DNA of 38,356 bases, taken from the NCBI GenBank assembly GCA_030849065.1, contig JASAON010001484.1:1-38356 (forward strand), read 5' to 3'. This DNA comes from Jaenimonas drosophilae (Eukaryota > Euglenozoa > Kinetoplastea > Trypanosomatida > Trypanosomatidae). The first letter of the stretch is position 1. Each line of letters begins with the position of its first letter. Position numbers and translations under genes: made by a program. This document shows positions 18,032-27,614 of the stretch, piece after piece. Under the pieces are notes generated by a model that saw nothing but the letters and a program-made list of their open reading frames with translations, did not search any database and was not told where the DNA came from.

Positions 18032-21000
18032 TTACTTGGTGGTGATGGAGGATCGTGGTCCTGCTGGTACGGGCAGGTTCATCACCGCCGCCGTGGCCTT
18101 CGTCTTGCGATTGGCGGAGAGGAAGGCCACCATGGATGGATAATGTTGCACCGCCACGCGTTGATGCGGTTTGCGATCGGCGGGTGGAGGTGATGGCAGC
18201 ATCGGCTGAAAAATGACTTTGGGCGAGAGATTGTGTTCGGGTGTGTTGTGGTTGAGCTCTGACGCCATGAAGGGAGTACGTTGATCGCGTGGGGGCAGCA
18301 CCTGCGATGGTGCCCGAAGATGTGATGGCGCGGCACGTCCTGTGGAGAGGCGCGACTGCTCCAACGGCTCCGGTGTTGGGAAGTGCGAAACCTGCGCCGG
18401 GTAGGGTGAATGGCGTGAGTAGTCGGAGAAGGAAAAGACGATGCGGGGCTGAAAACGCTTGGCAATGCTTGGAAGCTCACTCTGCGCATTATCATCATCA
18501 TCATCATCATCTGGTGCTTGTGTTTCAAAGGTTTGACGGGCTTCGGGAGGTGCGGAGGTGTGTGAGCCGAGGCTGAGTGAGCGGGAGTTGATGGGCAAGA
18601 CCGCGGGAGTGGCGTGTGTATCGCTGGTGAGGGGAGGTGCCGTGAGTAGAGGTGGTGGAGGTGGTGTGGCGCCCAACCGTTGCGTCGGCACGCTCTCCAT
18701 CTGCGCATTTCCCTGTGGTGGGCGTGTTAAGTTTGCATGACGCTCACGCACATCCGTCACGCTCGGCAAGTCGCAGGACGCCATTGGGATAAGATGGCCC
18801 TCCGCATGCTCATCGCCTTGTTGTGTCGCGGAGAGGCTGGCAAGACTGGGGCTGCCATGAAGTGAGGTGCTCCGCACTCGTCCATGATCGATGCGGGCGT
18901 GCTCATCCCCGTTGAGGTTGGAGCTGGAGAGGTGCATCGAGTCGGCGGGTGTGGCAAATGCCACGGAGCGCAATGATTGGCGTGTGGGGCTCGCGTGCTC
19001 ATCAAGACGAAGACGTGTATTGCGCAATGGAGGTGTGGCGGGCTTGCTGGGAATGAGGCAGGATGGCCGACGCTCCGTGTGCGTCTCGCCATGCTCATCC
19101 TGATGCACCACATCATTGTGCTGCTCCACCACACTTTCTGGGCGATCCAGCTGCTGTGAGGGCACCAGATGGAGCTCAACATCTCGATGTTCTGCCGTGT
19201 TGAGATTGTTTCCCAGCAAGCTGGCGGAAGGAGCGCGGCTGGCCAATGGCGCCGATGGCGCATCCCGACACGTTGGGCTGCGATGTTCTTCGGCGCGCAC
19301 ATTGTGTGGCTGCGGGGTCTTCATGGACGGATAACTGGGGAGTGACGTAGATGGCACCCGGTGCATCGATGCATCGCCATATTCATCGCCGCGGAGAGCG
19401 CTCGTGGAACGTGGTGCGATGGAGCTCAAAGTGGCCATGGATTGCGATGCCAACACCTCATGATGTGCGTCACCATGCTCATCCATGTGGAGGTGCGAGG
19501 TGCTTCGTGGGGCAGGAGTGGAGGTGCCAGACATCAATCGTGAGTGTGCCACATCGCCACGTACATCGCCATGCTCATCTTCACAAAGTTGTGTGGTGCT
19601 ACAGCCTTCGGGGCTGTTGGTGCGTTCCAGCTCGCGCGACGCATGTTGATGATGCTCAACTTCCCCATGCTCCTCCTCGTGCAGCGCAACATCCTCCATC
19701 AGTGCCGGGCTCAGCGCGGCGTGCATCGCACATGAATGTGCCACGGAGCAGCCCGCCTCTTCATATCCATCTCGATGCTGAACCACAGGAGATGGAGGCA
19801 CGGTGGAAGATCGGCCTGACATGGTGTGCGATGAAAGCGGGCAAAGCTCGTGTGTGGCGCAGAGCAACGCCGTGTTGGTTGGTATATCTGCGGTGTGAAT
19901 GCGCTCCGACAAATCATGAGAGCTCAGCGAGTGATGAAGTGCCTCGGCGTGTTGGTCAACGTGAAGATGCGTGGTGCTGCGCTCCATCGTGGTCGCGGCA
20001 CTCACGAAGGAGTGCGAGGCGATCAGCGCATGTTCCGCCTCCGCATGAGGCTCAGCCAGGATGGATGAGGTAGAGATGCCGGCGGGGCTCGCACGATGAA
20101 GAAGATCCTGTGAGTGAAGATGATGATGATACGCATCGCCATGCTCATCGGCACACAGGTCGTGGCCGGAGAGCTCCGTGGTGGGAGGGCGGCTCTCGAT
20201 GGCGCAGGATGCGCACACCTTTGTGCCAACATCGCCCGTTTCGTCTGTGTGAAGATGAGCGTTGGAGAGCTCCGTCGTGGGTGCTCTCTCCGGGAGATGT
20301 TGCGATGATTGTGTTTCATGACGTACATCCATCAATTCCTCTGCGTGTAGATGGGCGTGGAGCTCCGTTGTGAGCGATGCTTCCGGAAGTGGTTGCGATG
20401 AATGCAACTGGTGCTGCACATCCATCAGTTCTTCTGCATGAAGATGCGCGTGAAGCTCCGCTGTGAGAGACGTTTCTGGCAGTTGTTGCGATGACTGTAT
20501 ATGATGGCGTACATCCATCAACTCCTCAGCGTGAAGTTGCGCATGTAGTTCTGGGGTTGGAGATGCTTCTCGAAGTTGTTGCGATGATTGGGAATGGCGC
20601 TGCACATCCATCAGCTCCTCAGCGTGTAGATGCGCGTGGAGCTCCGCTGTGAGAGACTTTTCTGGAAGTGGTTGCGATGATTGAACGAGATGGTGCTGAT
20701 CGGTGAGCTCATCGGCGTGCAGCTTGGAGGTGGACGTACCTGTGGGCGTCGTCTGTGCCGTGAGTGCTCGTGAATCCAACAAATCATGCGCCAACATCGC
20801 CTGATGCTCCGTGCGGAGGGCAGAGGTGGAAAGAAGCTCCGTCGGCCGGCGCGAGGGAAGTGGCTGAGACACAAGCATCTCCCGCATGCCATCGCCGTGC
20901 GCATCGGTGCCGAACGTGTGCGCCAACTCTGCCGTGGTGGCGGCGCTCTGCATCGACGTGGAGGCGGCGCGCGCGAGCTCCGCCCCTTCACGTCCTTCAC

Positions 21001-24000
21001 CGCACAACACCGCTGTCGGGAGCTCCATCGTGTTTAGCTCGCCATCCATCAATTTGGATCGCAGCACATGACGGCCCTCCTCGCCCACCTCCTCCTCGTG
21101 CAAGCGATGTTGTTGCAACATACGTGAGCGGTCTGCATCATCGACGAGTGAGTTGGTGCGGATGGATTGCCGATCGGCGTTCATCATCGCCTCCTTGCCA
21201 CCGTCGTGGGTGCTCCATCCCAACGTTTGCGAAGCGGTGTTGAGCTGTTGCGAGCGCAAAGCATCCATCTCTGCGTCTTCTGGGACGTCGCTGTGGAGAT
21301 GATGGTTGGTGATGTGCGCGGTGGTGCTGCGGCTGTTGCCCAGAACCATTGACATCAAGGCGGTTGGTGTTGCACCTCTTCCGAGCTCATCACTCTGCAA
21401 CACACGTGTTGGAAGCTCCGTAGTGTGTCTCATGGCATCCTCGTCCTCATCATCATGCTCCTTGAGCACCTTCGACGGGAGCTCAGTGTGCTGGATGGCT
21501 GTGTGCGCAGGGGAGCTCCAGATTTTGGATGGCATCAACACCGTCTTGCCGTTGGCGGTCATGGAGAGCGACGGCAATGAGAGACGGCGAATGCGTGGCC
21601 GTGGTGCCATGATGAAAAATTGCGGTGGCAGCTCCACGGAATCATCCAAGCTCCCCAGTGATGGTGAGCTCAACGCGATGCAATGAGCATCCTGAGCGGC
21701 ATCGGGGTTCCAATGCATCGTTGGCATCTCCATGGTGGCTCCGACAAGACCCAGTGATGGTGAGCTCAGCGCAGCACGATGTGCGTCCTTCGCTGCATCC
21801 AAACTGAGTTGTTGTGTTGGCATCTCCATGGTGGCTCCGACAAGACCCAGTGATGGTGAGCTCAGCGCCGCACGATGAGCGGCCTTCGTTTCATCCAACT
21901 TGAATTGTTGTGTTGGCATCTCCATCGTTCTATCCTGGGCATCCATCGATGGTGATTGCACAATCGCACGCCGCGTTGATGGCAGCTCCTCCTCCTCCAC
22001 CTCCTCATTCTGCTTCATCGCCCGATGATTGCTTGTGGAGAAGCCAAGTGTGTGCTCGAGCGTATTTCCCAGAACCTGCGATGATGCACGTGTGTGTTGA
22101 GCATGGCCCCCCACCTCCTCCTCCGATGGATGAGACGTGAGGAGCTCCATCGTGTTGCCGCCGTACAGGCCCAGCGATTGGCTAATAAGAGAGAATTTGC
22201 GCACATCGCCGCACGGAATGAAATAGAACACCTGCGTTGGGATCTCTTCCGTCATGGAGATGCTGCACATGGATGTACTGGCCAGCTCATCATGATGTGC
22301 CAACATCGGGATGCGATCTTCGGCATGTGCGGTTGGCAGCTCCATCGTGGCATCCACGTTGCCCAGTGAGGCGGAGCGAAGACGATGGCGGCGGAGCTCA
22401 CCTTCTTCCTCTGAATCCAATGTGCAAGTCCGCAGGAGCATCGTGTGGGCATCATCGTCGAGCAATCGCGATGTGAGGGCGTCGCGATGCGCATCGAAGG
22501 GATGGCTGGCACGCAGTACTTGCGTTGGCAGGCCCATTGAATCGCTGAGACCCTCCATCGAGTGAGAGAGGACAACAAGATGCTGGCCATTGCCCTTCAC
22601 GGCGGCGGAGATCTCCTGCGTTGCATCACGCGACGTCAGATTCATGGAATGAAGAACTTCATGATGAACGTCAGCGCGTGCATCCGTGGCCGCCTCGTGC
22701 AACATGTGCGAGGGAAGCACACATGTTTCGTCTCTTGATGCGTGAAGATTGGCGGATGTACGTCGATGCAACTCCGCCTGGTGCAACATCCCCGTCGTGG
22801 GGAGCTCACGTGTGCCATCATCATCGCCCAGCATCATGGATGAGAGGTGGCGTGTGGTCCATCGTGGCTCATCATTCTGCGTGATGAGCTCTGGGCTTGC
22901 TGCCCCACTCATCTCAGCCGACGCGATGCGCTGGAGATGCACTTCTGTGCTCTGAGCTTGATGCAGGGCGGAGGTGGAGAGGAGCATCGTACGCATTCCG
23001 TCATCGAGCAACGATTGCGAGGCCAGCCGATGGCGTTCTCCGTCGCGAAGAAGATGATTGATGGGGCCGCCACTCTGCATCTCCATCGTCTGGCTGACCA
23101 TCGCGCAGGATGGAAGCTCCTTCATCGTGGTGTGGAGCGGCTCGGCGGAGTAGCGCATCGTATCGCTCTTCTCAAATGGTGAGTGAATGCTTGGCGCAAA
23201 CGGCGATGCATCTCGTGGACGTTGATGATCATCATCATCATCATTTACAACGGGGGATGGTGCCTCCATCACGCACGAGACGATGGCTTCGATGGTTGAG
23301 GTCTGTGGAGGTTCATGTTGCAGATGAGATGTTGAGATGCTTGGGGTGGAGGTGATGGAGGTCAGCGTGGCGGAGAAGAGGCGTTGATGCTGCACCAGCG
23401 CCATGGATTCTTGTGTGCCGTCGTGGGAGATGAGGAGTGGCGGCGTGGCCATGGATGTTGAAGGGAGAAGCTGCGAGCCAAGCTGAACGCACGTCGTGGG
23501 CGGTGCGGATGCATCTTGTTGGTGTTGGTCTTGATGCTGCGACAGCAACGATGGCATACTCGGCATGATGGCGGAGTCTTCCCGGGCGCGGTGTGCCTCA
23601 CCCGTGGCATCTTGTTGCAGATGTTGTTGCACCAACTCCGTCGTGGCCGAGCGACTACGCAGACGTGCATCGCAGCTCCTGAATTCTTGGCTTGTGTTGG
23701 CATCCACATCAGCCTTGGGATCTTCATTCATGGCGGAGGTGCTGCGGCTGTGTGCTTCTACATCCAACGCCATCATCTCCACCGACGCAAGACGTCGTCG
23801 GCTCACCACATCGCCATCATCTTCATCTTCGTAGAGGTGGGCAGAGGTGGTTGGCCGAGGAGAGATGATGGCCATACTGGCCAAGGTGGCTGACGGGAGC
23901 TCTTCGTGTTGCGTGTGTGCTGTTGCATCGTCTGTGCTGAGTGGTGGAGCTGGTGTCGGGGAGGTGGTTGGCATCGCAATCGATGGACGAGCACAGCGAT

Positions 24001-27000
24001 CCGCCACGCTGGAGATGGCGCCATCTTCGTGAAGCGACGGCAGTGAGGCAGAGGCAATCTGTGCGAGCGATGTGGAGCAGAGCTCCTCCATCGTCGTCTT
24101 GGCAATCCCACCGACGTCATGGCCGCTGTGTTTCATGGCGGAATTAGAGCGCGTGTGTGGCATCTCAATCGTGGCCATGGAGATGGAGGCAGATGCCACG
24201 GTATCCATGGATGTTGGTTGATGCTCCTCCTCCATCACATCATGTGCGTTTCGCATCATCAGCGTGGGCTGCGATTCGTGCAGCAACTCCGTTGAGATCC
24301 TCGCCTCACGTGTTGGTACATGATGCGCATCTTCCATCAACGCATCGTCCACCAACATCGAGCTCTCACCCGATGATGACGTGATGCCATCGCCACGCAG
24401 CGATTGAGAGGCGTTGGTGCTGCCAACAAAACCCTTCATTGGTGTTCCGGGGCCATCGTCGTGGAGCACATCGGTGGAGTAGGCGAGGGTGCTCGTGCGC
24501 GAGGCATCCAGTGAGCATGAGGTGAGCGTGTGCGGATCTGCGTCGTAGCGAATGCGATTGATGGGTGATAGTATCAAGGTGGCGGAGATGTCGGGGAGTG
24601 GGGGAGCATCGGCGGGCGGGAGCTCCACGAGTGGTGCCACCCGCATCGATGTGCGTAGTACGATCACCTCAGGCTGCGGAGAGGCTGGCTGCGTGCGTGG
24701 AGCCTGATGGAGGTACTTATCCATCAAATCATCCAGGAGATCGCGCAGCTTGCGTGCATCATCACGTACCTTGGCCACTTTTTCATATAACATGCGTTGG
24801 CGTTTGTCGGGGCTGTTGCGATGTGGTTCCTGAAAGTGGTGGAGCTCATCAGCGGTTTGGATTATATCATCCACTTCATCGGAGAGCGCATCCGCCTCCT
24901 CAACTACCTCTGCACGTTCTTCCTCTGTTGGGCTTCGCTCAGGATGGCGATGCATTTGTTGTTGCAAATGATTCATGCGTTGAAGAGCATCACGTGTTTG
25001 TTGCATGAGCTCCAGCAGCTTCTCCAAGAAGGAGAGGCCATCCATCGCAGGAGGTGGTGGCGGAGGTGCTGGCACCTCATCATCCTTCGCATCCTCACGC
25101 AAACGTTGGCTGCGTTGCGGCTTCCACTCCTTTGACGCCGATGACATCTCTGCATCTGCCAATTTGTGCCGCACACACGATTTAGGTGCCGCGAACGGGG
25201 CGTTGAGCGTCTCCATCGTGAGGCCCGGCGTCGTACATGGAGAGGCGAGGTAGCTGCTGCCGGTGATGGCGTTGGATAGCAACACCGGCTTGATGGCTGG
25301 AGTAGCAGATCGTTGTGGCACATCATCCTCATTCACATAAACATCATCTTCGTCTTGAGGAGCGGGTTCGGAGTAGGTCAAGCCACTCATTCGTAGATCA
25401 TTGTTGCGCAACACCGCAGCATGTTCAGATGGTGTTGGTTCCAGAGGCATGGATCGGCACATCATCATCTCTGCACGCTTCGCCACCTGTCGTAGTGATT
25501 GAAAAGAGGTTGGCGATGGTGTCATGATCATCGTCGGAGAGCTCGTGAGTGAGTGCGGGTGTGGCTGCATCGAGGTGAGCTCATCCTGTGCGAGAGATAT
25601 GGATGGTTGGCAGAGCAGGTTGCTGCGTTTCGGCACCATTTTTTGGCGTGGAGATGGAGATGGTGTAGATGTTGGAGATACAAGGACGGGCTCATCCGCC
25701 ACGTGCGTTGGTGCGCTGGCGAGTGTGTGTGGGTGTGGTTGGCCAACATCATCATCCGCGTCGTGCACGAGCGGAATGGATTGGCGCACAATCATGTTGC
25801 TACGCTTCGGCACCGCACGTGGCTCGCGCATTGTCTTTGGCGGAGATGGAGGTGGCGGGGTGGCGGCAGCGATGGGTTGCTCATTTTCATGCCGGTGCTC
25901 CACGCGTGCAGTGCTGGCAAAACTGGAGCGTTGATGCTGCGGATGATGCACATCATTGGCAGGGAGCACAACGCTCGCACAGTGGCCAAAGAGGCTGCGC
26001 TTTGAATCTTGGTGTGGCATTGCACGACGAGGTGGCGATGGCGGTGGTGTTTGTGCTGGCGTAGGTGTACGTAGTGGAGGAGGTGCTGTGCTCGGGCTAT
26101 ACAGCCGTTGTGCGTGATGATGATGAATGCCATGATTATCTTCATCATCGGGTGATTCTCCGCGGAGTGGGATCGATGAGCAACGCACACATTGGCTGCG
26201 TTTGGGGCGTTCGTGTGGCTGAGATGCCTTGGGCGTTGTTGTGTGTGGTGTTGGCGTTGCTTGACGTTCTTCTTCGCGGAAGAAGTCGAGGGGCGGGCAA
26301 ATTGGCGAGCGTTGGCGTATCGGTGAGCTCGCGGTGGTGTGCGTCTGACGTACAGATTTGGTGGATGGCGGCGGAGTGGCAACCTTGGCGGGTGGAGTAG
26401 AAGCACGACGTGGAGGTGTTGTGTTTTGTTGTTGTTGTTGGTCTTGTTTTGGGGGAGACTTGTGCAGCTTGTGGAGCTCGTCGTGCATCTCTCCAACCTC
26501 CCGCTGAAGTTGTGCGTTGTCGCGGCTGAGTTTCGCCAACATCAGGAGCGTCTTTGGGTTATCCACTTGCTGCACAACCGTTGTTTGTTGTGTTGGTGGC
26601 TCCTGAGGTGGTGGTGGTGCCTCACGTGGCCCACGTTGGATGCGCAACACGATGCCGTCGCGCAGGTGGAAGTGTTTGCCCTTCAACTCATCCGTCAAGC
26701 GCTGGCCCTTGTAGATGAGATGATCCTCGCGATGTACGCCGTAGATGGCGAGGTAGCGGCGCAGCTTGCTCACGGTGAGCTCATCAAGATTGCCCTTCAC
26801 CACCACCTGAAAACGATGGCCATCCGCCGCATCCACGAAAAAGTGATGATCGCGACGTGGTTGGCGCGAGGACGAAGATGCGCCACGACGAGGTGGAGGA
26901 ATCGCAACATGGGTTGTGGTCGTGGTGGTGGTGGTACGTTGGTGATGATGATGTTGTTGTTGTTGGGGTGGTGGTGGTGGTGGTGGTGGTTGAGATGATC

Positions 27001-27226
27001 CAGGACGTGCGCGCAGTACGGCGTCGTTGACGAGGCCAAAGTCGCGGCCCTTCACGTTGGCATCGAGCACGCGACCGCCGTAGATGATTTGCGGAGATGG
27101 CATGCCGTACAACTGAAGATAGCGCTGAATCTTATGTACGGAGAGGCTGCGGAGATCTCCATGGACCACCATCTGCACGCGTCGGCCATCGTGCAAATCT
27201 ACGAAGAAGCGATTCTCCACAGACAT
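18032..27226 (-). CDS. Giant repeat protein with two N-terminal ubiquitin-like domains (3064 aa)
   Basis: The 9.2-kb frame has no stop. Residues 5-75 and 126-198 are two ubiquitin-like domains matching that of the downstream neighbour; shared positions include FFV, DG, V-x-G near residue 23, K-x-x-RYL, YG and Y-x-G. A Pro/Gln/His/Thr linker separates them. Residues 224-258 are a coiled coil. Residues ~350-620 hold five copies of a KRS motif. Residues ~725-840 are strongly helical (FLEKLLELMQQTRDALQRMN, VDDIIQTADELHHF). From ~890 to ~2830 the protein is a degenerate ~32-residue repeat, and the last ~230 residues are Pro-rich. No CesT-like domain is present. Large repeat proteins of kinetoplastids, such as microtubule-associated repetitive proteins, are often cytoskeletal, so a scaffold role is possible but unproven. 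The ATG at 27226 follows a clear pyrimidine tract and acceptor. Confidence 0.9.
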   Translation of the reverse strand: MSVENRFFVDLHDGRRVQMVVHGDLRSLSVHKIQRYLQLYGMPSPQIIYGGRVLDANVKGRDFGLVNDAVLRARPGSSQPPPPPPPPQQQQHHHHQRTTTTTTTTHVAIPPPRRGASSSSRQPRRDHHFFVDAADGHRFQVVVKGNLDELTVSKLRRYLAIYGVHREDHLIYKGQRLTDELKGKHFHLRDGIVLRIQRGPREAPPPPQEPPTQQTTVVQQVDNPKTLLMLAKLSRDNAQLQREVGEMHDELHKLHKSPPKQDQQQQQNTTPPRRASTPPAKVATPPPSTKSVRQTHTTASSPIRQRSPICPPLDFFREEERQATPTPHTTTPKASQPHERPKRSQCVRCSSIPLRGESPDDEDNHGIHHHHAQRLYSPSTAPPPLRTPTPAQTPPPSPPRRAMPHQDSKRSLFGHCASVVLPANDVHHPQHQRSSFASTARVEHRHENEQPIAAATPPPPSPPKTMREPRAVPKRSNMIVRQSIPLVHDADDDVGQPHPHTLASAPTHVADEPVLVSPTSTPSPSPRQKMVPKRSNLLCQPSISLAQDELTSMQPHPHSLTSSPTMIMTPSPTSFQSLRQVAKRAEMMMCRSMPLEPTPSEHAAVLRNNDLRMSGLTYSEPAPQDEDDVYVNEDDVPQRSATPAIKPVLLSNAITGSSYLASPCTTPGLTMETLNAPFAAPKSCVRHKLADAEMSSASKEWKPQRSQRLREDAKDDEVPAPPPPPPAMDGLSFLEKLLELMQQTRDALQRMNHLQQQMHRHPERSPTEEERAEVVEEADALSDEVDDIIQTADELHHFQEPHRNSPDKRQRMLYEKVAKVRDDARKLRDLLDDLMDKYLHQAPRTQPASPQPEVIVLRTSMRVAPLVELPPADAPPLPDISATLILSPINRIRYDADPHTLTSCSLDASRTSTLAYSTDVLHDDGPGTPMKGFVGSTNASQSLRGDGITSSSGESSMLVDDALMEDAHHVPTREARISTELLHESQPTLMMRNAHDVMEEEHQPTSMDTVASASISMATIEMPHTRSNSAMKHSGHDVGGIAKTTMEELCSTSLAQIASASLPSLHEDGAISSVADRCARPSIAMPTTSPTPAPPLSTDDATAHTQHEELPSATLASMAIISPRPTTSAHLYEDEDDGDVVSRRRLASVEMMALDVEAHSRSTSAMNEDPKADVDANTSQEFRSCDARLRSRSATTELVQQHLQQDATGEAHRAREDSAIMPSMPSLLSQHQDQHQQDASAPPTTCVQLGSQLLPSTSMATPPLLISHDGTQESMALVQHQRLFSATLTSITSTPSISTSHLQHEPPQTSTIEAIVSCVMEAPSPVVNDDDDDHQRPRDASPFAPSIHSPFEKSDTMRYSAEPLHTTMKELPSCAMVSQTMEMQSGGPINHLLRDGERHRLASQSLLDDGMRTMLLSTSALHQAQSTEVHLQRIASAEMSGAASPELITQNDEPRWTTRHLSSMMLGDDDGTRELPTTGMLHQAELHRRTSANLHASRDETCVLPSHMLHEAATDARADVHHEVLHSMNLTSRDATQEISAAVKGNGQHLVVLSHSMEGLSDSMGLPTQVLRASHPFDAHRDALTSRLLDDDAHTMLLRTCTLDSEEEGELRRHRLRSASLGNVDATMELPTAHAEDRIPMLAHHDELASTSMCSISMTEEIPTQVFYFIPCGDVRKFSLISQSLGLYGGNTMELLTSHPSEEEVGGHAQHTRASSQVLGNTLEHTLGFSTSNHRAMKQNEEVEEEELPSTRRAIVQSPSMDAQDRTMEMPTQQFKLDETKAAHRAALSSPSLGLVGATMEMPTQQLSLDAAKDAHRAALSSPSLGLVGATMEMPTMHWNPDAAQDAHCIALSSPSLGSLDDSVELPPQFFIMAPRPRIRRLSLPSLSMTANGKTVLMPSKIWSSPAHTAIQHTELPSKVLKEHDDEDEDAMRHTTELPTRVLQSDELGRGATPTALMSMVLGNSRSTTAHITNHHLHSDVPEDAEMDALRSQQLNTASQTLGWSTHDGGKEAMMNADRQSIRTNSLVDDADRSRMLQQHRLHEEEVGEEGRHVLRSKLMDGELNTMELPTAVLCGEGREGAELARAASTSMQSAATTAELAHTFGTDAHGDGMREMLVSQPLPSRRPTELLSTSALRTEHQAMLAHDLLDSRALTAQTTPTGTSTSKLHADELTDQHHLVQSSQPLPEKSLTAELHAHLHAEELMDVQRHSQSSQQLREASPTPELHAQLHAEELMDVRHHIQSSQQLPETSLTAELHAHLHAEELMDVQHQLHSSQPLPEASLTTELHAHLHAEELMDVRHETQSSQHLPERAPTTELSNAHLHTDETGDVGTKVCASCAIESRPPTTELSGHDLCADEHGDAYHHHLHSQDLLHRASPAGISTSSILAEPHAEAEHALIASHSFVSAATTMERSTTHLHVDQHAEALHHSLSSHDLSERIHTADIPTNTALLCATHELCPLSSHTMSGRSSTVPPSPVVQHRDGYEEAGCSVAHSCAMHAALSPALMEDVALHEEEHGEVEHHQHASRELERTNSPEGCSTTQLCEDEHGDVRGDVAHSRLMSGTSTPAPRSTSHLHMDEHGDAHHEVLASQSMATLSSIAPRSTSALRGDEYGDASMHRVPSTSLPSYPSMKTPQPHNVRAEEHRSPTCRDAPSAPLASRAPSASLLGNNLNTAEHRDVELHLVPSQQLDRPESVVEQHNDVVHQDEHGETHTERRPSCLIPSKPATPPLRNTRLRLDEHASPTRQSLRSVAFATPADSMHLSSSNLNGDEHARIDHGRVRSTSLHGSPSLASLSATQQGDEHAEGHLIPMASCDLPSVTDVRERHANLTRPPQGNAQMESVPTQRLGATPPPPPLLTAPPLTSDTHATPAVLPINSRSLSLGSHTSAPPEARQTFETQAPDDDDDDDNAQSELPSIAKRFQPRIVFSFSDYSRHSPYPAQVSHFPTPEPLEQSRLSTGRAAPSHLRAPSQVLPPRDQRTPFMASELNHNTPEHNLSPKVIFQPMLPSPPPADRKPHQRVAVQHYPSMVAFLSANRKTKATAAVMNLPVPAGPRSSITTK
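18730..24560 (-). repeat. Degenerate ~32-residue (96-bp) coding repeat array
   Basis: The unit reads approximately L-H-x-[DE]-E-[HL]-x-D-[AV]-x-H-x-x-[LV]-x-S-x-x-L-x(5)-T-x-E-[LM]-x-[TA]. Examples are LHAEELMDVQHQLHSSQPLP and LHMDEHGDAHHEVLASQSM. The span of ~1940 residues would hold about 60 units. Most are strongly diverged, but some neighbours are nearly identical in DNA, notably around 21714-21905 and the ~93-bp units at 20320-20700. Confidence 0.8.
25440..26220 (-). repeat. Five-copy KRS motif repeat in the giant protein
   Basis: A short motif, K-R-[SA] followed by 5-7 variable residues and then [SC]-[IMV]-x-L, occurs five times at intervals of about 50-70 residues: PKRSQCVRCSSIPL, SKRSLFGHCASVVL, PKRSNMIVRQSIPL, PKRSNLLCQPSISL and AKRAEMMMCRSMPL. 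Acidic, His- and Pro-rich spacers separate the copies. It could be a binding motif or phosphosite series; no known motif is claimed. Confidence 0.75.
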
Positions 27227-27614
27227 GGCAGAGGATGGGTGGCCCGACTTGATGAATCAGTCGTACCTACTTTGTGAAGATGATGATGCAACGCAAGAAG
27301 AAGAAGAAGAAAGATGTAACAACAACAACATCATCATCATTACTTGTGTGTATGAGATGGATTTAGTGTAGCACGGTATGAATTTGGTGTTCGTGTAGTA
27401 GGATTCATGCTTGGAGATGCGCGTACATCCAAAAAACACGAAAGACGTGTGTAGCGCATCCCCGAATATGAGCAGAATGACTGTTCTTGATGTGTTTGTG
27501 CCACAACTATAGCCACGCGTACATCATCTCGCCTACATCATCGTTGTTGTTGTTGTCGTTGTTGTTGTGTATAAATTTCTGAACATGAAGATCCCTCAAG
27601 CATCATCCTCATCG
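27227..27614. other. Intergenic region, 388 bp
   Basis: No gene. An AAC repeat (27317-27332) and GTT repeats (27543-27566) face each other in inverted orientation across the gap. The region also holds the splice acceptor of the giant gene (27267-27314) and must contain the 3' end of the gene at 27615-29330. Confidence 0.6.
27267..27314 (-). promoter_or_regulatory. Probable spliced-leader acceptor for the giant gene
   Basis: A 20-base pure pyrimidine tract on the minus strand (27314-27295, CTT repeats) is followed by ACAAAG with the AG at 27271-27270 and by GTAG at 27268-27267. The leader to the ATG would be about 40 bases. Confidence 0.7.

Noticed and set aside
20320..20700. Regularly spaced ~93-bp repeats that could look like a CRISPR array
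   Set aside because: They are in-frame coding repeats with conserved protein pattern throughout the unit and no unique spacers, in a eukaryotic context.
21714..21905. Possible relation between the SLGLVGATMEMPT core of the giant protein's repeat and the LLGTMTGSTPLR motif at 36344-38356
   Set aside because: The similarity is only a few small residues and a Gly; it is not better than expected for low-complexity sequences.
18289..26998. Many long plus-strand frames opposite the giant gene
   Set aside because: They are shadows of the repeat-rich minus-strand frame: rich in Arg, Ser and Trp, without conserved motifs, and lacking splice signals.
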